From a virus, in the IMG/VR virus record IMGVR_UViG_3300047353_000607, positions 1 to 37,132 of that record: 37,132 nt of DNA; one strand, given 5' to 3'. Below are positions 21,901-26,110 of the stretch, piece after piece. Below the pieces are notes generated by a model. The model searched no databases. It was given only the letters and a program-made list of their open reading frames with translations, and was not told the DNA's origin. Each line of letters opens with the position of its first letter. The first letter of the stretch is position 1. The position numbers and the translations under genes are program-made.

Positions 21901-22060
21901 CAACTACACCAGGCTGTATAAGCTGGTCCATTGTGCTTGCTAAAAACTTTTTATTAGCAGGGGTTCGATAATATCTTGGTAAATGGCTTGCACTTTGTCT
22001 TTTACGATTTTCATTACCTCCTGGCAACGGTTGGTCTGATTGATCGTTGTTATATGCCAT
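6914..22060 (-). CDS. Giant virion structural protein, 5048 residues (baseplate region)
   Basis: One uninterrupted frame of 15,147 nt. The N-terminal ~170 residues (PRYYRTPANKKFLASTMDQL, then YYAWDPHVDWDKL, NFREYYWLP) resemble very large structural proteins next to gp6 in marine T4-like phages. FG-GAP-like blades occur near residues 2197, 2252, 2999, 3051, 3108 and 3184; one carries a DINKNGD loop like the Ca-binding loop of integrin-type propellers. Repeats of the GKGYRYPP/GQGYTSPP type lie near residues 3620, 3980 and 4020. Beta-domains opening with ADGS- or ASGS-like motifs recur near 684, 4080, 4395, 4475, 4560 and 4928. The end is SDSNISRFLRAARVDLPR. It starts on a TAATG overlap with gp6 and has a strong GGAGGAGG ribosome site. 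It occupies the place of T4 genes 7-10; that it replaces them is inferred. No enzyme motif was seen. Confidence 0.9.
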   Translation of the reverse strand: MAYNNDQSDQPLPGGNENRKRQSASHLPRYYRTPANKKFLASTMDQLIQPGVVEKLNGYVGRKTAKAFSSTDNYVSDVSADRENYQLEPASIVKDNLGNVTFYKDYNDYVNQLDSFNKGTNDHSILNQQEYYAWDPHVDWDKLTNFREYYWLPNGPQSFGVPGNTIDVESTYTVRIGDNVDNNTYVFSPDGLTNNPTITLYRGITYKFDIDTPNLPFTIKTKKTLDEGYDLDSSSIIVLEGVSVQGLEKGVSTLQLGTDTPDILYYMASNDLQASGTIVVKDISEATFIDVEKEILGKKTYKASNGAVLSNGMKIFFTGEVEPASYAEGAFYVEGVGDKIKLVSETNLNVPTDFTDDVEIAFDANGFDRLPFGKAIGFPTKKDYLVINRSAKDGNLWARYNRWFHKSVIETSAAQNNQPSDLDQLQRAKRPIIEFEADIKLHNFGTKIKKDVDLIDNFTTDVFSTIEGGIGYNIDGIDIVKGMRILFTADTDILVKGRIFEVDIIKFAGGESTNNQITLKEVSDSIPQENETVLALNGNTFKGKMLYFQNGTWQETQQKTNTNQPPLFDIFDSNGKSYSDTSTYEASTFSGNKLFSYKQGTGPSDTELGFPLSYRSISNVGDIVFNYDILQDTMTYTNENNIFKVNTDVGFLRKYSDLNVFETVTGWKKVTTLTEQPVIRQYVFDNTTTGFEIDVYNNSGFLNDLWVRVYLNNKLQFENVDYTITTNNQNNAQINFNNTLVLNDDIVIKTKSKTLKNDNGFYEIPTSLERNPKNENLKEFTLGEVNDHVSTIVENLDNFAGVFPGTGNLRDLSNLSDLGRRFLQHSAPMNLSLYHITDKDSNIIKSLDYARTEYNRFKREFLQVALNSEFQGSTKDHVDSILQTINSVKSKEMPFYFSDMVPTGAVKKLSYTILDADETFFALSEVFDNNTLSKKAVSVYKNNIQLVYNKDYTFNSDGFAVVTATKAQDDVIDIFEYETTNGSYVPPTPTKLGLYPAYEPMLYSDDTYLTTTSFIQGHDGSRFVAFNDYRDDLLLELEKRIFNNIKIKYDPTLLDINDLVPGEYRQTGMSFSEINKSMLSNFLSWSKFIDTDYTLHNFFERTNTFTFNYSKSNSPSGSTLPGFWRQIYKRAFDTDRPHTHPWEMLGLTIKPSWWDTQYGPAPYTKDNLLMWTDLQDGILRQPGVKYKILNKYVRPNLLANIPSDANGNLLPPLSIGWISNYQPDSISNSFVFGDGAPVESAWRNSSDYAFSLIKAFIINKPSLIFSTGFDRFNQIRNSAGAIVYKPTNKRITLKDLVFPSVASDATQTFTSGLINYIASYMAGDVLKNYAKYKENITSIDNQIGFKLAGFTDIEKFKLILDSRTPTNEGNVFVPDENYQIFLNTSSPVKTVEYSGVIIERRTDGYVIKGYSPNNTIFKYFSAVSKQNDPSINIGGISEDYVEWDSNKTYVAGQNVEYQGSYYRTKTQHQSTQLFDETQFAKLAALPLKGGREAFIRKQFTNNIINEMPYGTLLTGIQDVVDFLLGYGEYLKSEGFVFDYFQGDSKVVLDWRHCVNEFLFWTTQNWAAGSVITLSPGAEQIKINTNYSMVDNIFDGFYGYGLLKADGQKLVEDFANLGRSPNEFSIGPKNTADGIYFISLPLVQKEHVVIIDNATVFGDVIFDQQPGYRQERIKILGYRTTDWDGSLNIPGFIFDEPNIVEWEQWQDYNIGAVVKNKEFYYSAPKKVPGSQTFDATNWNVLSEKPEGGLYANFEYKTNQFADFYDLDSDNFDVEQQKMAQHLIGYQKRQYLQNIVNDDVSQYKFYQGFIQDKGSKNALTKLFDALASDDKDSLEFYEEWAIKDGQYGASEGFDDVIFRLDEGKFRLVPQPIELVNSTTGRETDLIYRIKPYEVYQKSKNYNHKPLPAKYVFDSYTKNAGYVNQQDVRGIVTNYENILDFNFADIAKNAYIWVGNQDKDWTVYKHIDTPYVINQIGKGEATFDITVDINVKDFVKGDIIGINAIHNDSTSLNLDGFYKIDSINNNVITVETNSPKTTEDSDLVGNITVFLKVRATNVVEANKIVQKNLHGEDLLWIDSITDDNEWAVYKNTNSFIDHQRINNPVSNASGNIESITLDVASTTIFNQGFHKLSKYDRITFSDIQGTVELNSTSKYVGGTITSSSFQLYDDPDLTIPTNSSSFTAHTFRTGKWINNGSNFGTSIAVDDRNTTLLVSTPDDADGKVYVYNRPTNALTYILTQTIEPFKFGNDRQRFGAGLAISPDGEYVVVGSPNASNVKTKYSGAFQSAVDYPKNSIVGKDQGLWRAKIDIEGEEDNIVFNSFSSVVENIEAAGLQNNSTDFIPTLLVGDYAIDPNNNLLAFNGLPTSHILVRAPFSLYEGSGINDQVRLQWNSVTYGNQDLSALASRAPFNGSHAVITDTFLSQEHTIQKKIDEVLYVNSSTTAVDIGDVLQTPVATGTVEYTKLVGAEILIYLRDVNGSFNTSDSLFRDDGDFIGEYVKQGPVDPVNTSTVWGGYWWIDTPVYTPTSSTTNIDKGAGLVYWDLISDSTPTGRYYYSSLDYLTTDISSQNTFTGYIRTLTYRGLPGAGGSNSTFSSNLYVMRAPKALSDTISPGDPVSVYVNQLPQYTTGDFKDLTTIGLSSTVTNTTRNVYDVWDGYINLDFTKTDASDNPFEPRVGDTVRDLTTGATAEVTFYQRNSLNATIFVKNLVGTFSVGDDYGQNAEIEYLATPGDPDVNYQTDRVMGEIQFTSLGYTPSGIGKMLVFDSGNPITLSAEDNINEVEYWMYTEGNVLGIPRLPNPPSSINNDWEQVYRIPAESTGTPSGFTNQGLYTVYSRSAPGRYDEIGTYTVPEQQSNFKLGSNIKIAKTSNGLYRTMVHAEGTQTQSSPGRIYFIKTGIENGITYTWEYAKNKKYKGVFNESISYFTNDIVYRENPAVSGTGVLYVAKTNLAPGTFNTTDWTSTDDLIDYVGFIPNSSGTSVINDSTDGSTVLDQGLLSTFGSEFDINKNGDVLIANALYDNDKTNQVVVYRQNNGFWERGQEIQAPDKTSGFGKAIAISDDGMYIAISEPFNDDYNADQGKVSIYHQVNGVFTFLQDLQSPNNERAERFGWELQYDGNKLFVTSRNADSTETTTFDSNTTRFDNSFTEIVEERKDVGVVFVYEKTPTGMLFAQTIQIPDSDVNTFGRNILAKLNHFYTGLETKVDENSQGQVVDFRIDQDVKMWETYRSSNKTVDVEKIKKIFLYNIKENELLTYLDYIDPIQGKVAGPAEQELTYKTYFDPAVYTTSSSISAIQDQTSAWGPKQVGEVWWNLTTAKFTNPYQGSIQYATQSWNKVFQGNSINVYEWVESDVLPSAWDAESDTETGFSKGYSGKSLYGDSSYSTRRVYNEILKTFKTMYYFWVTDKTIVPNVEFRKIDTREIAQYITDPAAKGHRFVALISPEKFVLYNCEPLIKGTDVAINIQFWTIKNQNQNIHNQYQIVSEGLETSQPNPDVVIKWFDSLIGYDAQSRIVPDPTLSDREKYGSLNRPRQSWFKNKNEALKQVIERVNLVLTKNLIIDDKDISKLSLNDPILTTASNLYDVEVETVADLATVGTDKIERAVLSPVIKDGKITDVTIINPGKGYRYPPTISIAGKGTDAELLPVIDGAGKIISVTVLQEGTYYDSSTILTVRNFSVLVKADETLLGKWALYQRENRAWNRIKSQSYNVSLFWKYIDWYATGYNEATDIDYLIDNSYELTSLDNPVGSVVKISNIGTGGWLLIEKISASDSEDYTQNYKTIGRQNGTIKFNETLYDSEAAFTGFDTISFDTKVFDSEPIKELRIILNTIKDDILIDELLVEFNKLFFASLRYVFSEQTYVDWAFKTSFIKAKHNVGSLREDITFNNDNLPSYEAYVKEVKPFATKIREYLSAYEGLDPTKTVTTDFDLPASYNAIEGKILPKNIKVIDDVLVGTTPDLETYPNKNWLDNSSYSIVSVTPVDGGQGYTSPPELTLTGGGGSGTVLKTYLGTKGDVTKVDVVVSGSGYYSTPVISVNGNLIDGGRDATFSVELGNNPVRGITTTVNFDRTTGTYVYTQIDQTQTFTASGSQFEFNLNWPIDLKITDISVFRNNIEQLSNEYTYTNILDATASYERYYGQVSFTNKPDANDIIVINYKLSPDLYQAADRISNLYNPQEGQLGKELSQLMTGIDYGGVEVKSFGMSQGQGWDSDAWFGSTWDSYDNTYNDEIFELGDSTTLFNFSKPLETGVEYHVYRNNVRIDDPNFGTAQQTNPNALVQSITGAGQTAWSRTDDDYDVTNYVAFNEEAVPFGNTDVVIFRKSTSDGTFLPNEQTYDSIIQGGSLNYSTATGLESADITIDGDGFVTPTTSAGPEEQVPGQILDTVDIKVFERPKGGGSQVASTNYNGNGSKVTFDIGAKPLTTQSVFVKVAGNIQTLGEDNDYTIDFNNNTITLASAPAINSKVNIITLGVSGTKIIDIDTIVADGSTTSFITNVRYKANLQNIITMNGLPIENVVNKSKKADGIAGNALIKFAIPPTAGSEIKYVFFEDDLLVKNYSEVNVETITADGSSLAYDITTTPSVQQPLHFKTLVKAGNKIFNAGYNQRYITKATTLEYKIEEWQFPPGSLDSRYVEVYLNGVILDTVKWNLIVGASTVIRLKGEVQQQDGDILDVFVMTDGEYRFGYVDSASRLFVKTPNQIHFDTAIAEGTEIEIFTFNNHDYQDIQTINYDVIDRINLVPGTDEYQKYIHLHNGLIKLNQEAIDAQYLWVSINGQLLTPSVDYFVTDNKQYVKIESTISENDVVQVVHFAASKTQNKFGWSQFKDMLNRTHYIRINNEEEVTLAKDLYQYDQSITVINGEALPSPVAGSLKPAIIMIGGERIEYFVRNGNVISQFRRGTLGTGVKNMYPADTVVLNISGKNSMPYKDETLTTIFTADGTSSTYELDFTASNINEFEVFVAGKRLRKNSINNYIFNEITGPVSQDSPEGDETISAEFTVNGNQLVLTTTPTQNTKVIVVRKQGQQWTEPGTALADSDSNISRFLRAARVDLPR

Positions 22061-25000
22061 TAGTAGCCTCCTCCGCCACTGCCTGAGCTGCCTGAGCCGC
22101 TTGAACTGCTAGATCCACTTGAACTGCTAGATCCACTTGAACTACTAGTACCTGTGTTTAAATTAGTACTTGTTATTCCAATATTACCTGTAGTAGTTGC
22201 TGTTGTAGTAATTGCGCCTTCTGCTTTAAGGCGTGTAGCTGTAACATTATCGATTATTGCCACATCAGTTACTGTTGCTCCACTAATGAATATTTCATCC
22301 GATTCTGATTTTATTTCAAAAAGACTTCCAAAAGTTTGATCTATTTGTTTTGGTACAATTACAAAAGTAACAATATTCGGTGCAAGTTGTTGCATTACAT
22401 ATGCTGTTAGTTCTGTAAAATAAAAAGTTTCGCCAAAGTCCCAGTTGTCTAAAGCAAAAAATTCATTTATTGCACTTATTACTCTTGATTTTATTTCGTT
22501 GTCGTTTATAACAATATCAGGATTTTTTACAATTTTAAAATCTGCTTGGAATTCAGCATCAGCCTTTGTTCCAAATAAAATTTTATACTTTACTGGATGA
22601 TATATAATTTCATCACTTAACGATTTAATGTTATTTAAGTTTGCGCCATAATTTAAAAATAAACTGTCACTACTAGGTGCTAACGGTTTAGTATTTGTAA
22701 TACCATCTAAATATTGTCTAAAACTATTATCATATGATCTTGTTAGTAAATAAGAATCGATAATATTACTCACACTAGGATCTATACGTGTGCTTTCGTC
22801 AGCAGCATGCACATAATGAAATTTTATATTATCTCGACCAATTTGTGCTCTATATTTTTGTGAAATATTTAAGTTACTTGTAGTCTTATCAAGTATTTCA
22901 AAAATATTTTCATCTACATAATAAAATATTTGGTTATCTGCGTATAATGTAGTAGATCCTAAACTTGCTTTATTTTGAAGAACAACAACATTTAATACAC
23001 TGTTTGGTTTATAGAACCATTCTTCAACGCCATCAATGCTTGTAACTTTTTCAGAAAATATATACTTTTCTAAAGGATTATTTGTCTCATTAACAATAAC
23101 ATCAAATAAATCTGGATCATCAACAACTCCGTCATCGTCAGCATCAAAGAAACTAACTTGGACTTTTTTACTGTTTACATAACCTTCTGTATCTCTATAA
23201 TCTTCTACAATTTCCCAATCATAGTCAACTGTGTAAGGCACTGGATTTGATGTTGGATCTTTTTGGTTAATACTTAGCATACTAATTTTATCTTTGATAA
23301 TTTTACCAGTTCTATTATTATAAACTTTATCACTATTATCAAAATAGAATCTAACTTCTTCATCGCTTTCAAACAAGTATCTAGAACCTCTGTATGTAAC
23401 AGTATACGTTTCACCGTTAGTTTCAAACAATAATAACCAACTTGCATCTAATTGCTGATTAGTGTTATCTCCTGCTTTACCAATACTAAATGCACTTGCA
23501 CTATCTAAATTAGTAGAAGATACTAATCTCCATTCTCCTAAATTTATATCAAATCTTAAACCAAAAGTTCTATAAGCAAAAATTTGATCAACAAGTTGTG
23601 TTTGAACTGATGCTTGTATATCATTAGCAATTCTAGGAATAATTTGAGTAAGTTTTGCGCCTTGTGGAATTATGTCATTTATTAAAACTGGTCCTGTACC
23701 ATCATCTGCAACTACTGTTCCGTTACCTTCAGTGCTTACAATCTTTGCCCATAGGTAATCAACTGATCCTGGATGGTCGGCTGCGCCTTCCATTATTTTA
23801 TTATTATCAGTCTTCATAAAATGCTTGCCTGTCGGAGCAATAAATTTAAGTAGTGTTCCTGCTCGCATTAATTTTAATGTACTAGCTGTAAAAGTACCTA
23901 ATTGCTGTCTAGTACCTGCAGCATTTGTAAAATAACCAGTATTTTGATTTGAGTCAACTGTGCTACTATTCCATACTAAGCCCAAATCACCTACTAATAT
24001 TTTTGGAAAATTAGTAAGGTAATAATTTTTAATTTTTCTGTTTTCTAAAACTGGTTGTATAACATTTGCTATTGCACCTTCGATATCTGTTTTAGTAACA
24101 AAATCAAATCCAACTTTTGTATCAATAAGTTCTCTTGTTAAAATTCCGTCTACAGCAAATAAATTTGTTTTACTATATCTACCCGTTGCGTCTACAAGAT
24201 CTAGATATCTGCTTATTCCGCTTGATGTCCTATTAACACTTTTTACTTTAATAATTTCTTGGCTTGAAGTAAGAGGAGCAATCTGGTAATCTTCTGCTGT
24301 TACCATTCTGTTTTGTGTGTAGTAACTAGATGGAGCATTACGCTTAATACTTGCATTTGTTTCACTAATACTCGCATTGTCTACTGTATACTTTAATTGG
24401 AATACTAATGAAAGACTTTCGCTTTTTCCTGATTTGCTTACATATGGAATTTGTATACTAATACCACGCATGTCTTTTGGATCAATTACTAATCTTTGAT
24501 TTTTACCAGTTCGATAATATACTTTAAAATTTCCCTGCGGTAAATTGCCGAAAGTTCCATCCGAAAATATTAAACTAATTCTATCATTCGCTCTTGTTAA
24601 CACACTGAAAATATTTCTGATACTTTTACTTAGACTATTATAAACTACATTGTTGCCTTCAACTGCTTGAACTTTTGTCCATAGTTCTTGTTCTAGTCCA
24701 AAATCATCTACTGAATATAACCAAACATCTGAATTGTTAACATTAGTTGCATCAATTGAAACAACCTGATTAGAACTTGGTGCATCAACAATGAAGGATC
24801 CACTATCTAATGCACCTTGTCTGAAATGACAAAAATATCCGCTATTGGTGCTACTAGGACCTTTGCCATCATTGCGATATAAAAATGCAAAGTTATTTCC
24901 TGGATACGGAGCTTCTTCTTCAATTGCTCCATTGTTTACATCAGTACTTACAATTTCAAATCTACTAGTACTTCCGCTTATACTTTTATTAAATCCAAAA

Positions 25001-25593
25001 ACCGGTACTCCTGTATTAGTACTACTAAATCTGTATTGCTCTGTTGGGATATTATTTACTGTATCTTTTTTAACTGGTCTACCAATAGGGTTATTAACCG
25101 GTAATGATGCATTTAAAATTTTTGTGAATTGTTCTTGCCAATTTGCATTACTAGGATCATTCCATATTATTGTTTGGTTTTCTAGATTAATTCCATTACT
25201 ATCTCTAACAGTTTCAGTTGTACTAACACTTTCAATTTTAAGTAATCCGTTAGCTGACTGATTACGCTTTGGATTGTAAGATAGTGTACGTGCAAGACGG
25301 AGAACACTTTCTCTACGTTCTGCAAGTTCTAGAAAGTTTTCACGTGCATTTAAATCTGTACGGAAAGCAATGTTTTGACCAAGGAAAGCAATCATGTCAA
25401 TCAAAGCAAGGTATTCCGAACTTTCAATATAATCGTTAAAATCTTCTGGGTAATTTTGACGTAGATAATTTATCATTGTTCTACGCAAGTTATCAAAGTC
25501 ATAAGATTTGAAATCAGCGTTTCTATAACTTTGGTAGATACGCTTCCAATCTTCTGCTACTAGTAATCTATTTTGTCTATCAGTCGAGGACAT
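22060..25593 (-). CDS. gp6: Baseplate wedge subunit gp6
   Basis: 1177 residues, against about 660 in T4. The N-terminal ~110 residues (WKRIYQSYRNADFKSYDFD, LRQNYPEDFNDYIESSEYLA, GQNIAFRTDLNARENFLE, SVLRLARTLSYNP) are strongly gp6-like. The middle has baseplate-J-type features, including QNRMVTAEDYQ near residue 430. In T4, gp6 forms the iris-like ring that joins the wedges and rearranges on contraction. The last ~30 residues are Ser/Gly low complexity ending SGGGGY and encoded by short tandem DNA repeats; T4 gp6 has no such tail to my knowledge. The final codons also carry the ribosome site of the next gene. A GATAAATA late promoter lies 25 nt upstream of the ATG. Confidence 0.93.
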   Translation of the reverse strand: MSSTDRQNRLLVAEDWKRIYQSYRNADFKSYDFDNLRRTMINYLRQNYPEDFNDYIESSEYLALIDMIAFLGQNIAFRTDLNARENFLELAERRESVLRLARTLSYNPKRNQSANGLLKIESVSTTETVRDSNGINLENQTIIWNDPSNANWQEQFTKILNASLPVNNPIGRPVKKDTVNNIPTEQYRFSSTNTGVPVFGFNKSISGSTSRFEIVSTDVNNGAIEEEAPYPGNNFAFLYRNDGKGPSSTNSGYFCHFRQGALDSGSFIVDAPSSNQVVSIDATNVNNSDVWLYSVDDFGLEQELWTKVQAVEGNNVVYNSLSKSIRNIFSVLTRANDRISLIFSDGTFGNLPQGNFKVYYRTGKNQRLVIDPKDMRGISIQIPYVSKSGKSESLSLVFQLKYTVDNASISETNASIKRNAPSSYYTQNRMVTAEDYQIAPLTSSQEIIKVKSVNRTSSGISRYLDLVDATGRYSKTNLFAVDGILTRELIDTKVGFDFVTKTDIEGAIANVIQPVLENRKIKNYYLTNFPKILVGDLGLVWNSSTVDSNQNTGYFTNAAGTRQQLGTFTASTLKLMRAGTLLKFIAPTGKHFMKTDNNKIMEGAADHPGSVDYLWAKIVSTEGNGTVVADDGTGPVLINDIIPQGAKLTQIIPRIANDIQASVQTQLVDQIFAYRTFGLRFDINLGEWRLVSSTNLDSASAFSIGKAGDNTNQQLDASWLLLFETNGETYTVTYRGSRYLFESDEEVRFYFDNSDKVYNNRTGKIIKDKISMLSINQKDPTSNPVPYTVDYDWEIVEDYRDTEGYVNSKKVQVSFFDADDDGVVDDPDLFDVIVNETNNPLEKYIFSEKVTSIDGVEEWFYKPNSVLNVVVLQNKASLGSTTLYADNQIFYYVDENIFEILDKTTSNLNISQKYRAQIGRDNIKFHYVHAADESTRIDPSVSNIIDSYLLTRSYDNSFRQYLDGITNTKPLAPSSDSLFLNYGANLNNIKSLSDEIIYHPVKYKILFGTKADAEFQADFKIVKNPDIVINDNEIKSRVISAINEFFALDNWDFGETFYFTELTAYVMQQLAPNIVTFVIVPKQIDQTFGSLFEIKSESDEIFISGATVTDVAIIDNVTATRLKAEGAITTTATTTGNIGITSTNLNTGTSSSSGSSSSSGSSSSSGSGSSGSGGGGY
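22067..22074 (-). promoter_or_regulatory. Ribosome-binding site of the giant gene, inside the gp6 Gly codons
   Basis: The minus strand reads GGAGGAGG, 6 nt before the ATG at 22060. It is among the strongest Shine-Dalgarno sequences in the window. The same bases encode Gly residues at the end of gp6, so the poly-Gly tail and the initiation signal of the giant gene share sequence. Confidence 0.8.
22100..22148 (+). repeat. 18-bp tandem repeat encoding the Ser/Gly tail of gp6
   Basis: Two perfect copies of an 18-bp unit (cttgaactgctagatcca) at 22100-22117 and 22118-22135 are followed by a partial third copy with one mismatch through 22148. The copies encode repeated SSSSSG units of the gp6 C-terminus. 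Such a tract could expand or contract by replication slippage in whole codons without breaking the frame. Confidence 0.85.
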
Positions 25594-25617
25594 ATTTGGC
25601 TTTCCTTTATTATACAG

Positions 25618-25625
25618 TATTTATC
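25618..25625 (-). promoter_or_regulatory. T4-type late promoter (GATAAATA) upstream of gp6
   Basis: The minus strand reads GATAAATA in the 56-nt gap between gp25 and gp6, ending 25 nt before the gp6 ATG. It would start the transcript carrying gp6 and the giant gene. Confidence 0.82.
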
Positions 25626-25649
25626 AGTATTGATTAACTACGTATATTA

Positions 25650-26099
25650 TTAGGTATTTAAAAATCCGTTATTTTGATCAAAAGTTAAACGCATATTTTC
25701 AACAATATTATAAGTTAAAAATAGTATTTCTGCTTCAATCTGTAGTCCACTTTCGTACTCGTCTACAGTAACTGAATTTACATTTATTCTTGGATCGTAA
25801 TTAATGATTTCTGTTACATTATCAATAATAATTTGCTTTAACTGTTCAGTCATTGGTTCGTGTAAAACGTCCCAAATAATTGTTCCAAAGGTCGGGTTAG
25901 ATAATAATTCACCTTGTCTTATATGAAAATGATTGATAATATCTTGTTTAATAAGACTAAAGTCATATAAATTAAATCCGTTTTGATCAGGATCGGTTGT
26001 ACTAAATCCTTTATAAGTCTTTGATCCTATACCATAATCAGGTTTTTTATTAGATTTGATATTAATATCTTGATATAATCTTTTTTCTTGTGTGCTCAT
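25650..26099 (-). CDS. gp25: Baseplate wedge subunit gp25
   Basis: 149 residues, close to T4 gp25 (132). The core from about residue 45 (LYDFSLIKQDIINHFHIRQG, then LLSNPTFGTIIWDVLHEP) is the GPW/gp25 family signature: a helix, a Gly-Glu turn, an NPxFG segment and the loop holding the conserved acidic-Pro motif. VDEYESGLQIEAEILFL is the usual C-terminal strand pair. gp25 nucleates sheath assembly on the baseplate and contacts gp6 and gp53 in T4. The gene lies between gp5 and gp6, as in related phages, with an 11-nt gap after gp5. An AGGA sequence lies about 9 nt upstream of the ATG. The N-terminal ~40 residues are polar and probably flexible. Confidence 0.95.
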   Translation of the reverse strand: MSTQEKRLYQDINIKSNKKPDYGIGSKTYKGFSTTDPDQNGFNLYDFSLIKQDIINHFHIRQGELLSNPTFGTIIWDVLHEPMTEQLKQIIIDNVTEIINYDPRINVNSVTVDEYESGLQIEAEILFLTYNIVENMRLTFDQNNGFLNT

Positions 26100-26110
26100 A
26101 TCTTATTTTC

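Noticed and set aside
22100-22148. Tandem repeat as a possible CRISPR or origin iteron array
   Set aside because: Units are directly adjacent with no spacers, in frame, and simply encode Ser/Gly repeats of gp6.
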